DNA of 64,000 nucleotides from DUOA01 sp012839095 (GTDB taxonomy: Bacteria; Bacillota; Clostridia; Caldicoprobacterales; DTU083), in the NCBI GenBank assembly GCA_050951505.1, contig JBMNJE010000012.1, positions 18,903 through 82,902 of the forward strand, written 5' to 3'. A program made the position numbers and the translations under genes. Numbering within the stretch: the stretch's first letter is position 1; each line of letters begins with the position of its first letter. Positions 53,271-61,894 of this stretch are shown piece by piece. A model generated the notes under the pieces. It did no database searches, had not been told where the DNA came from, and saw nothing but the letters and a program-made list of their open reading frames with translations.

Positions 53271-53748
53271 ACATCAGCTGAATGGAACTGAAGTGTATGA
53301 GGAACTCTTTGAGCTTGTCATGCAAAAGACTCTGGAACAACTGGGGCTTGACAGACAGGTTGAAGTAAGCCTCCTTTTAACAGACAATGAGGGGATTTGC
53401 CGTTTAAACCATGAGTACCGGGGAATGAACAGTTATACCGACGTACTTTCCTTCCCGCTGCTGGAGCTTGATCCCTTTGATCGGGAGGCCTGGCTCAAAG
53501 AAATAGATAACAATCTGTTACCCGGTACAAATGAGGTTATGCTGGGCGATATAGTTATTTCCATGGAGATGGCTGCCAAGCAGGCAGAAGAATATGGACA
53601 CAGCCTGGAACGAGAACTGGGTTTTCTCATGGTTCATGGCCTTCTTCATATTTTGGGCTATGATCATGAACAAGGCAGCGAACATGAATCAGTCATGGAT
53701 GAACTGCAGGAAGAGATACTGGACAAATTAAACCTGGCCCGCCTGTGA
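53254..53748 (+). CDS. ybeY: Endoribonuclease YbeY (rRNA maturation)
   Basis: The 164-residue metalloprotein matures the 3' end of 16S rRNA and takes part in ribosome quality control. The zinc motif HGLLHILGYDHEQGSEHESV fits HxxxHxxxxxH. NHEYRGMNSYTDVLSFPL is the other conserved block. In relatives a diacylglycerol kinase gene follows; here the run stops, and an AT-rich gap and unrelated genes follow. Confidence 0.95.
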   Translation: MGLLIEHQLNGTEVYEELFELVMQKTLEQLGLDRQVEVSLLLTDNEGICRLNHEYRGMNSYTDVLSFPLLELDPFDREAWLKEIDNNLLPGTNEVMLGDIVISMEMAAKQAEEYGHSLERELGFLMVHGLLHILGYDHEQGSEHESVMDELQEEILDKLNLARL

Positions 53749-54052
53749 TTTTTTTACTCATGACAGATCTTTTTATTATGAAATCATCTTCTTTGTCTAT
53801 TTCAAAATTTATGCAGATACTATCAAAACAAGTCAAAGCATAATCTGCCTTAGAAAAATCTATCCAAGTCTACCGCAAGAACCATGTGAATGGGAAATAT
53901 GATTAACGATTAATGATATGTTTATGAATAAACATAAGTAGTTAAGGAATACATTTTTATTGATGCCTGCGTCATTTTGTCAGGCTGTAATTTCTTATGC
54001 TTCAGGCATAAAAAACTGCTTATATATTGTTTAATATAGGAGCTCGAGTGTA
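53749..54052. other. AT-rich intergenic region after ybeY
   Basis: This 304-base stretch has no open frame of note and no clear intrinsic terminator. It is much richer in A and T than its neighbours. It marks where the conserved ybeY neighbourhood ends. It probably holds the promoter of the deacetylase gene at 54053, but I could not assign -35/-10 boxes with confidence. Confidence 0.5.
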
Positions 54053-55165
54053 ATGAAGAGAAGAGCAAAAAAGAAAAAACCCAGTAAGGGCTATATTTTG
54101 CTGTTGTTTGCGTTGATGATTATCACATTAACTGCAGCGGCCGCGGTGCATATCTTAAAAAATATCAATGGCGAAGTTACTGATAATTCACAAAACCCGG
54201 CTGCAACTCCAACTCATGCAACTCCTTCATCAGACAATAATGAGACTCATACTCCGCCTGCAGATATACATGAACCGGTTATAACGGTAACTTCAGTTCC
54301 GACAAGCACACCAGTACCCAGGCCAGTACCGGCACCTACTCCGGCTATAACAGAACCTACATTTCCGACAGACACGCCCATACCCGTATCCACGCCGACA
54401 CCTGCTCCAATTACGACTGAGACCGCAATTCCGGCAAACACTCCAACACCGGTACCGGTACAGACCTCATTGCCGATTATTCAAAGAATAGATGAAACCA
54501 AACTGGCTGAGCTGGATAAAACCGTAAGGGGCTGGTCATGGGCATATCCGTACAAAGAGGTAGAAAAACATGGCGGAATATACAAAAAGAATGGGCATGA
54601 GAAAGTGATTTACCTGACAATGGATGCAGGATACGAGAATGGACACATGCCCAAAATACTGGATGTATTGAAAGAGAAAAATGTAAGGACTATATTCTTT
54701 GTCACAGGAAGTTATATCAGAAAAAACCCTGATCTGGTAAGAAGGATGGTGGAAGAGGATCATCTGGTGGGAAACCATACTAATACTCATCCTGACATGG
54801 CCAAGGAGCCGGTTGAACGCTTCATTGAGGAGCTGGTTATTGTTGAGAAGGAGTATGAAAAGCTGTTTGGCAGCGACAGCCGCATGTTTTATTATCGTCC
54901 ACCGGGAGGGGTGTTCAGCATCAGGGATATATATATAGCTTCCCAGATGGGGTATGAGACTGTATTCTGGAGTTTTGCCTACAAGGACTGGGATGACTCC
55001 CTTCAATTAGGGGAGGATTATGCCCATGACACCGTTGTCGGGGGACTGCATGACGGTATGATACTGCTGCTTCATACCACATCCAAAGACAATGCAGAAG
55101 CCCTTGGAAGAATAATTGATTCTGCAAGAGCGTCAGGATATGAGTTCAGGAGGATTGACGAATGA
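54053..55165 (+). CDS. PdaA-type polysaccharide (peptidoglycan) deacetylase
   Basis: The 370-residue protein has a basic start, one membrane helix (about residues 14-35) and a long Pro/Thr-rich linker of about 95 residues with repeated TPxP units, which would span the wall. A NodB (CE4) domain follows. Its motif 1 is YLTMDAGYENG, the form seen in PdaA (TFDAGYEN) rather than TFDDG. HTNTH gives the metal-binding His pair, YRPPGGVFS is motif 3 and LLLHTTSKDN is motif 5. PdaA deacetylates muramic acid for spore-cortex lactam formation. The long linker is unlike Bacillus PdaA, so a role on vegetative wall is also possible. Confidence 0.85.
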   Translation: MKRRAKKKKPSKGYILLLFALMIITLTAAAAVHILKNINGEVTDNSQNPAATPTHATPSSDNNETHTPPADIHEPVITVTSVPTSTPVPRPVPAPTPAITEPTFPTDTPIPVSTPTPAPITTETAIPANTPTPVPVQTSLPIIQRIDETKLAELDKTVRGWSWAYPYKEVEKHGGIYKKNGHEKVIYLTMDAGYENGHMPKILDVLKEKNVRTIFFVTGSYIRKNPDLVRRMVEEDHLVGNHTNTHPDMAKEPVERFIEELVIVEKEYEKLFGSDSRMFYYRPPGGVFSIRDIYIASQMGYETVFWSFAYKDWDDSLQLGEDYAHDTVVGGLHDGMILLLHTTSKDNAEALGRIIDSARASGYEFRRIDE

Positions 55166-55173
55166 AAGTAAAT

Positions 55174-55203
55174 AGAAGCTTTTTTCAAAGCTTCTTCTTT
55201 TAT
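55174..55203 (+). terminator. Intrinsic terminator after the deacetylase gene
   Basis: AGAAGCTTT (55174-55182) pairs with AAAGCTTCT (55187-55195) around a four-base loop, followed by TCTTTTATT. Confidence 0.8.
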
Positions 55204-55306
55204 TACAAACAATCTTTAATTTTTACATTGTTGGACCGAAATCATGCGTATAAAATTAAACTGAGGTGAAGTCTGCCCAACAGCATATGAAAACGGAGGG
55301 AATCAA

Positions 55307-57778
55307 TTGAATAAGGTACGAAAGATACATATGATCGGCAATGCCCATATCGATCCTGTCTGGCAATGGAGGTGGCAGGAAGGTTATGCCGAGATAAAAG
55401 CTACTTTTCAGTCTGCGCTGGGTCGGATGAAGGAATTCCCGGATTTTGTATTTACCAGTGCATGTGCATCCTACTATAAGTGGATAGAAGAAAACGAACC
55501 TGAAATGTTTCAGGAGATAAAAGACAGGATTCAGGAGGGGCGATGGGTAATAGCAGGCGGCATGTGGATTCAGCCTGACTGTAACATTCCATCAGGTGAA
55601 TCCTTTGTACGGCATACATTATACAGTCAGAGGTATTTTCTTGAGAAATTTGGGAGGATTGCAAAGGCCGGTTATAACGTAGATTCATTTGGACATAACG
55701 GTATGCTGCCTCAGATTTTGAAAAAGAGCGGCCTGGATTATTATGTTTTTCACAGACCGGGAGACCATGAGAAGGATCTGCCGGGAAATGTTTTTTGGTG
55801 GGAGAGTTCGGACGGAAGCAGGGTTCTTGCCTTTAAAATTCCATTTGGGTATGGCAGCGGGGGAAGACAGGAACTGGGAGCGCGGCTGGCAGATGTTATG
55901 GAATTGGCGGAAAAGCAGGAAATAGATTTTATGTTTTTCTATGGAGTGGGAAATCATGGAGGCGGTCCTACCATAGCAAACTTAAAAGAGATATATCGGC
56001 ACCGGGAACTGGAAGGGGGAGAAGCATATCTGTTCAGCTCTCCGGAACAGTATTTTGAATCCCTGAAAGAACGGGCTCATTCACTGCCTGTAGTGAAGGA
56101 CGATTTACAGCATCATGCAAGCGGCTGCTATTCTGCGCATTGGGAAATCAAGGCCAATAACCGCAAGGCTGAACATATACTTATCAATGCCGAAAAACTG
56201 TCTGCTATGGCATATGGATTGCTTAACTATCCATATCCCGGAAAAGAGCTGCAGGCAGCCTGGGAAAAGGTTATGTTCAATCAATTTCATGATATCATGG
56301 GAGGCTGTTCAATAAAGGAAGCCTATGATGATGCAAGGGACTTCCATGGTTGGGCCATCCATACAGCCGACTGGGCATTGAACGGTGCTGTTCAGAAAAT
56401 ATCCTGGGCCATTGACACCATGAAGGAAGACATCCAATATCTGAGCAAGGAAAGAGACGGACGTTTCTGGGAGCAGGAGGACAAAGGGAATCCATTGGTT
56501 GTATTCAACCCCCTGTCATGGGAAGTGAGTGCACCGGTCCGGATTAACGGACAGTTCAGCAGTATCACCGATGAAGCAGGAAATCCGGTTCAGAGCCAGA
56601 TTATCAGAGGGCCGCAGACTGACGGCACCAGTAAATGGAATACCTTGTTCAAAGCCCTTGTCCCTGCTATGGGCTACAGAGTTTACTGGGCATATCTGGA
56701 TAAGAAAGTGGGAATTTCTGAACCTGAAGGCCTGCTTCAGGCTGATGAGAAATCCATCGAAAATGAATATATCAGACTGGAAATAGAAGAACATACAGGT
56801 TATATTAAAAGGCTCTATGATAAAAGGAATAATATTGAGGTTTTGAAAGGCAAAGGTGCGGTTCCCCTTATTATAGATATCCGCCACTGCGATACCTGGG
56901 CCCATAATGTATTTACCTTCAACGATGTAATCGGGCGGTTCACTGATGCCCGGATTGAGCGAATGGAGAACGGACCCCTGCGCTCCATGCTGAGAGTTAC
57001 CAGCAGATACAACCAATCCATATTAAGACAGGATTTTATTGTATACAGAGACAGTGCAGAGGTACACGTCAGGGTAAAACTGGATTGGAGGGAGAAACTT
57101 TGCATGCTGAAGCTGGCTTTCCCTGTAAATGTATCACATCCTGCGGCGGCTTATGAAATTCCTTATGGCTTTATCGATCGTCCTGCCAACGGGGAGGAGG
57201 AGCCCGGCCAGCAATGGATTGATGTAACCGGAAAACATGGAGACAGGGAATACGGCCTGTCCCTGATCAACAATTCCAAGTACAGCTTCAGTGTTCATGA
57301 CAGTGAAATGAGAATGACAGTCGCCAACAGCTCCATTTACAACGATCATTACGGCGACCGTGATGAATGGTGTGAGTTCATGGATCAGGGTATTCAGGAA
57401 TTTGAATACAAGCTGGTGCCCCATGCAGGCAGCTGGCAGTCTGCAAATATAGTGAAAAAGGCCTTTGAGTTCAATGTGCAGCCGGTAACTATAATGGAAA
57501 CCTACCATGAAGGGCCTCTGCCTCCTGTTATGGAAGGGCTGCATGTTTCACCTGGCAATGTCATTGCCACAGTATTCAAAAGGGCTGAAGAAGGCAGAGG
57601 TTACATACTCAGATGTTATGAGACAGCAGGCAAGGAAGCGGAAACCGTATTTTCCCTTCCCATGTTGAACCGCAGCTGGAAGTCACGTCTGGGCAGGTGT
57701 GAGATAAAAACATTCTTTATACCGGATGATCTGACAGAAGAAGTATCAGAAGTGAACCTGCTGGAACTAAATGAATAA
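55307..57778 (+). CDS. Alpha-mannosidase (glycoside hydrolase family 38)
   Basis: The 823-residue protein fits GH38 over its whole length. The N-terminal catalytic domain has NAHIDPVWQWRWQEG (zinc-binding His-x-Asp), GYNVDSFGHNGMLPQILKK (catalytic Asp nucleophile region) and FYGVGNHGGGPTIANL. FNQFHDIMGGCSIKEAYDD completes the active site. The C-terminal half is the beta-sandwich part. No signal peptide is present, so it acts in the cytoplasm on imported oligosaccharides. The TTG start follows ACGGAGGG. It heads a carbohydrate-breakdown cluster with three more genes. Confidence 0.93.
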   Translation: MNKVRKIHMIGNAHIDPVWQWRWQEGYAEIKATFQSALGRMKEFPDFVFTSACASYYKWIEENEPEMFQEIKDRIQEGRWVIAGGMWIQPDCNIPSGESFVRHTLYSQRYFLEKFGRIAKAGYNVDSFGHNGMLPQILKKSGLDYYVFHRPGDHEKDLPGNVFWWESSDGSRVLAFKIPFGYGSGGRQELGARLADVMELAEKQEIDFMFFYGVGNHGGGPTIANLKEIYRHRELEGGEAYLFSSPEQYFESLKERAHSLPVVKDDLQHHASGCYSAHWEIKANNRKAEHILINAEKLSAMAYGLLNYPYPGKELQAAWEKVMFNQFHDIMGGCSIKEAYDDARDFHGWAIHTADWALNGAVQKISWAIDTMKEDIQYLSKERDGRFWEQEDKGNPLVVFNPLSWEVSAPVRINGQFSSITDEAGNPVQSQIIRGPQTDGTSKWNTLFKALVPAMGYRVYWAYLDKKVGISEPEGLLQADEKSIENEYIRLEIEEHTGYIKRLYDKRNNIEVLKGKGAVPLIIDIRHCDTWAHNVFTFNDVIGRFTDARIERMENGPLRSMLRVTSRYNQSILRQDFIVYRDSAEVHVRVKLDWREKLCMLKLAFPVNVSHPAAAYEIPYGFIDRPANGEEEPGQQWIDVTGKHGDREYGLSLINNSKYSFSVHDSEMRMTVANSSIYNDHYGDRDEWCEFMDQGIQEFEYKLVPHAGSWQSANIVKKAFEFNVQPVTIMETYHEGPLPPVMEGLHVSPGNVIATVFKRAEEGRGYILRCYETAGKEAETVFSLPMLNRSWKSRLGRCEIKTFFIPDDLTEEVSEVNLLELNE

Positions 57779-57873
57779 GACGGATAAAATTTAAAAGAGA
57801 CATACGCTTTTACTTGTCATTTTGCTTATAAACACATAAGACTCATAGAAAAAGTTTAGGAGAGGATGGTTGT

Positions 57874-58797
57874 ATGCGCTATACAATTCCTGATGGTGTA
57901 TATCCCACTATGCTTACCCCGTATACAAATGACAACCAGGTTGATTATGACGGACTGGCGGAACTGGTGGAATGGTATATAGGCCAGGGTGTTGCCGGCT
58001 TGTTTGCTGTCTGTCAGTCCAGTGAGATGCAGCATCTGACTTTGGCAGAACGCACGGGAATAGCACGGTTTGTAAAGGAAGGAAGCAGAGGAAGGGTTAC
58101 GGTAATTGCTTCAGGACATATATCGGAAGATATCAATGATCAGATTGATGAGCTGAAAGCCATGCAGGATACCGGCGTAGACGCAGTAGTCATGATCAGC
58201 AGCAGGATTGTCAGAAAAGACGAGGATGATGAAGCGTGGAAAAGGAATGCGGAGAGAATTCTGACAGAGATTCCCGCTGTCCCTTTGGGTGTTTATGAAT
58301 GTCCTTCCCCTTATCATCGTCTGATGTCTCCGGAGCTGCTGAAATGGTGTGCTGAGACCGGCCGGTTTGTATTTCTGAAGGATACCTGCTGCAATATCGA
58401 TCAGCTTCGGGCAAAGTGCAAAGCAGTGGAGGGAACAAGCTTCAAGATTTACAACGCCCATGCAGCCAGCCTGCTGGAATCCCTGAAAATTGGCTGTGCA
58501 GGTTTCAGCGGCATTATGGCAAACTTTCACCCAAATCTTTACGTCTGGCTGACAGAGAATTGGGAAAGGTTCCCAGATAAAGCAGAAATGCTGCAGAACT
58601 TTTTGGGGCTGGCATCCCTGGCAGAAGGTCAGAAGTACAATATAAATGCCAAGTACCACCTGCAATTGGAGGAGGTGCCGGTAGAGCTGTACAGCCGTAC
58701 CAGGGATTACATGGAATTCGGACTGCCCGATCGCATGATAATGGAACAGATGAACCGGTTTACCAGAGGCTTTATCGACAAATGGCTGGATTCATAG
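57874..58797 (+). CDS. DapA/NanA-family aldolase or synthase
   Basis: The 307-residue TIM-barrel protein belongs to the dihydrodipicolinate synthase / N-acetylneuraminate lyase superfamily. The Schiff-base lysine is in FVFLKDTCCN and the catalytic tyrosine in PLGVYECPSP. The usual GT(T/S)GE motif is CQSSEMQHL here, which departs from DapA and NanA and points to another keto-acid substrate. Its place between a mannosidase and an amidohydrolase suggests sugar-acid catabolism, not lysine synthesis. Confidence 0.88.
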   Translation: MRYTIPDGVYPTMLTPYTNDNQVDYDGLAELVEWYIGQGVAGLFAVCQSSEMQHLTLAERTGIARFVKEGSRGRVTVIASGHISEDINDQIDELKAMQDTGVDAVVMISSRIVRKDEDDEAWKRNAERILTEIPAVPLGVYECPSPYHRLMSPELLKWCAETGRFVFLKDTCCNIDQLRAKCKAVEGTSFKIYNAHAASLLESLKIGCAGFSGIMANFHPNLYVWLTENWERFPDKAEMLQNFLGLASLAEGQKYNINAKYHLQLEEVPVELYSRTRDYMEFGLPDRMIMEQMNRFTRGFIDKWLDS

Positions 58798-58872
58798 GAC
58801 AGCATATCCGATTAACTACCTGTTTTAGGAAAGAGATCCAGTTTTTTAGAAGTTTGCAGGGGGATTGAAAGC

Positions 58873-59887
58873 ATGGAAAAGGAATATGGCACGTTAACAA
58901 AACTTGAAATGCAGCTAGTGGAAGAAATGGAGCAGATTTCTGTTATAGACTGTCATGAGCACCTGGTTTCCGAAGAGCAGAGGACAGGTAAGGAAGTGGA
59001 TGTATTCACACTTTTCTCACATTATACCAGACATGATTTGATTAACTCAGGTATGCCTGCAGAGAAGTACAATATGCTGCATGATAAAAGTATTCCGCTG
59101 GAAGTCAGATGGTCGATATTTGAGCCTTACTGGGAGAATATACGCTATTCCAGCTATTCACGATCAGCTCTGATTGCAGCCAGAAAGTTTTATGGTGCAG
59201 ACGACATCGATGTTACCACTTATAAGGAGCTTACGGAAAATATAAAGGAAGCAAATAAACCGGGCCTGTACAGAAAGATATTGAAAGAAGCATGCAATAT
59301 AGAACTTTCTCTTGTTCAGGTCGGATTTTCATTTAAAGATCTGGACAGGGATTTCTTTGTACCTGTTGCGCACTTAACATTTTTTGATTTTCCGTGCGGC
59401 TGGGAAATAATGTCCCGGCCTTTTTTTCATCTGGAAGGAGATTTAAACACCTTGGATGATTACCTTTGGGCAGTTGAGAAGTTTATAGCCAAAAGCAAGG
59501 CGGAAGGTGCAGCAGGCCTTAAACTGCCCGGTGAGAGAAATGAATGAGCCTTGGATATCCCTGGGTCAGGGAGACCCTGATGCTTGGAAAGGGATATTCC
59601 CAATGTATGGCTGAATCATGTGCTGGACCCATATAATAGCGCAGAAATTTGCTGAGGATGCCATGAGTGAAGCCATTGAACTGGTTCCTTCCAATAAAAT
59701 ACTGGCTTTCGGAGCAGATTACGGGCTTCCGGTGGAAAAAGTATATGGACATCTTATCATGGCCAGAGAGAACATAGCACGGGCGTTTTCACCTAAAATA
59801 GAGTCCGGACAGATGTCGATTAAGCAGGCAGTAACAGTAATCAGGAAATGGCTGAGAGACAATCCAAAGGAATTATACAGGCTTTAA
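58873..59887 (+). pseudogene. Amidohydrolase-family gene with internal deletion and frameshifts
   Basis: The first 224 codons (58873-59547) give a good amidohydrolase N-terminus: VIDCHEHLVSEEQ supplies the His-x-His metal pair. The frame then stops after KLPGERNE. The following 340 bases carry the C-terminal part in different frames: LGYPWVRETLMLGKGY, then a one-base slip to PNVWLN, then another to CWTHIIAQKFAEDAMSEAI, and on to the stop at 59887 (NPKELYRL). The middle of the barrel, roughly 80-100 residues, is missing between the two parts. Family members are usually about 410 residues. The gene is therefore dead, by a deletion and at least two single-base changes. Confidence 0.82.
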
Positions 59888-59921
59888 CCACTCACTTTAT
59901 ATCTGTAGCGGGGGTACTATT

Positions 59922-61481
59922 ATGATTTTTAAAGGTATAGAACTGAATCGGATATATAACGAGCATGAGAATGGCTTCAGGCGAACAGGTCATATTCAGG
60001 AGGGCTATGAATATTATAATAGGAAGGGCGTAGGTTATGCCCTGCCAAAAGGCTGCCGTGTGCATGGAGATGTTTTTTCCCTTATAGTAAAATATTGCGA
60101 TGATGAAATCTCATTTATTACAGTCGGGTATAACAGAACAGGAGAAGTTTCTGCTTCCCGCGCCGGGGATATTCCATATCCGTCACCGGCAGCGCAGCGT
60201 GCCGGGTATACACTGGTAAATACCGGAAGAATGCGCCACGCAGTTTTTATTCTGGACAAACCTGACTTTATTAAAAGTAATGATGCAGACATAATAATTC
60301 ACGGGGTGCGTAATATCCTGTCAGTTCAGCTGACAAAGGGCATATGTGAAGAAGCAATAGAGCTGGCACGCTCGGAACGTCCCAGCCCGGAGGAATGTCA
60401 GCCTCTTATTCATCTGAACCGTCCGCTTCAGCTTGTCAGCACGGCAGGAGTTGATGCCCACTTAAGCCGTGATATGGAGACTTCTCTCAGGAATTCATTG
60501 GAGTACATGAGTGAACTCTGCCCTCTTATCAAAGTATTAGGTTTTAACGCTGTTGAGGGATATGTCAAGTGGAACTTCATTGAGTATGAGAAAGGTGTTT
60601 TCGATTTCAGCTACTACGATAAACTCATGGAACATGCAGCAAACTATGGCCTTAAGTGGTTTCCGCTTTTAATCGGCGGTTCAGGCTACGCCCTTCCGGA
60701 ATGGTACCGTGAAAGTGAGGGCTTTACAAGCTTTGTATGCCTGGAGCATGGGGAAGCCAATGATATTCCCACAATATTTAATGCTCACCAATCCGGCCCT
60801 GTATCAAACTTTCTATATGAATTTGGAAAACACTATAATGGAATCGAAAACCTTCAGGGAGTGCGCCTGGGACCCAGCGGCAATTATGGAGAAAGCCAGT
60901 ATCCTGCTACCGGCAACTGGGGATATAAAGGCAGATGGCAGCATATGCACATCGGCTGGTGGGCAGGTGATGAATATGCCCCGCTCAGATTCCGAAAGTT
61001 TTTAATGAAGAGATACAGAAATGATATAAGTAAGCTCAATGAAGCATGGAAAGAAGCAAACACAAGCTTTAATGAAATTGATGCCTTTCTTCCCTCCTCC
61101 GCATTTGTACCCCGCAAAAGAAAAGATTTCACAGACTGGTATGTGCATGAAATGGATAACTGGTGCGAACGGTGGGCTGTCTGGACCAGGGAGTATCTAA
61201 AATCCTGCGATATTTATCAGTCCTCAGGCGGCTGGGGCTTTGTGGAATCGGGCACTGATTTTACGGAACAAACTCGTTCCATGCTGAAGACAGGTGGAGG
61301 AATCAGGGCTACCAATGAAGATGAAAGCTATGTTCTAAACTTTTGCATCACTCGGATGCTTTCCAGTGCTGCCCGCTTTTATGGGATCGATTTCGGTACT
61401 GAGCCCGCATCCTTTACTTCCGCCAGAGGACTGCTGGGCAGGCTATACAATATAATCACCAACAAAGAAGCGTTCACATAG
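59922..61481 (+). CDS. Glycoside hydrolase (GH42-like beta-galactosidase family), probably 3'-truncated
   Basis: The 519-residue protein has an N-terminal beta domain of about 170 residues, then a TIM-barrel glycosidase of clan A type. LGFNAVEGYVKWNFIEYEKG resembles the start of GH42/GH14-like barrels. GVRLGPSGNYGESQYP carries a probable acid/base Glu and YGIDFGTEPASFTSARG the nucleophile Glu. The chain stops soon after (RLYNIITNKEAFT), in the barrel end, whereas relatives continue for another 150-300 residues. The 3' end is followed by hairpins and an insertion-element region, so I think it lost its C-terminus. It belongs to the same catabolic cluster as the GH38 gene. Confidence 0.7.
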   Translation: MIFKGIELNRIYNEHENGFRRTGHIQEGYEYYNRKGVGYALPKGCRVHGDVFSLIVKYCDDEISFITVGYNRTGEVSASRAGDIPYPSPAAQRAGYTLVNTGRMRHAVFILDKPDFIKSNDADIIIHGVRNILSVQLTKGICEEAIELARSERPSPEECQPLIHLNRPLQLVSTAGVDAHLSRDMETSLRNSLEYMSELCPLIKVLGFNAVEGYVKWNFIEYEKGVFDFSYYDKLMEHAANYGLKWFPLLIGGSGYALPEWYRESEGFTSFVCLEHGEANDIPTIFNAHQSGPVSNFLYEFGKHYNGIENLQGVRLGPSGNYGESQYPATGNWGYKGRWQHMHIGWWAGDEYAPLRFRKFLMKRYRNDISKLNEAWKEANTSFNEIDAFLPSSAFVPRKRKDFTDWYVHEMDNWCERWAVWTREYLKSCDIYQSSGGWGFVESGTDFTEQTRSMLKTGGGIRATNEDESYVLNFCITRMLSSAARFYGIDFGTEPASFTSARGLLGRLYNIITNKEAFT

Positions 61482-61537
61482 GGATTTACGAAACATGTGA
61501 ATTTTAACCGACTCTCTTCAAGCGGAGACTTGAAAGA

Positions 61538-61585
61538 AAAGACTGCACCGAAGGATAAAACCTTTAGTGCAGTCTTTGTTTTACT
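61538..61585 (+). terminator. Intrinsic terminator of the glycan cluster
   Basis: AAAGACTGCAC (61538-61548) pairs with GTGCAGTCTTT (61567-61577), with a smaller AAGG/CCTT stem inside, followed by GTTTTAC. Confidence 0.8.
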
Positions 61586-61659
61586 GTTTATGACAATGAT
61601 GATGAACTGTTCACCTTAAAGACGGAACTGGGATTCTGGCATTAGAAAACTAAAATAGA

Positions 61660-61699
61660 AACTCCTCATCACGATTTTAGAAATTAGTGGTGAGGAGTT
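61660..61699. repeat. Thirteen-base inverted repeat next to the IS200/IS605 element
   Basis: AACTCCTCATCAC (61660-61672) pairs with GTGGTGAGGAGTT (61687-61699), one wobble pair, around a 14-base loop. It may be a second terminator or a structured target site for the neighbouring element. The 61482-61714 region otherwise shows no gene. Confidence 0.6.
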
Positions 61700-61885
61700 A
61701 ATTATTGTATCCCATACAATAAAACCCACCTGCTATGCAGGTGGAACCCATCAGCTTTAGCTTCAAGAAAATACCTCCAGTGTTATAATAAGTGTAGGTT
61801 CGCCAACCACACAAAATAACAAAGGAGGTAATCCAGTTGGATATGAATAGTTTATCACATACCAAGTGGGAATGTAAGTACCATA

Positions 61886-61894
61886 TAGTATTTG
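61886..61894 (+). repeat. Target-site duplication, left copy
   Basis: The nine bases TAGTATTTG flank the ISLre2 element; the identical copy is at 63453-63461. Removing one copy and the element rejoins the tnpA reading frame. Confidence 0.92.
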
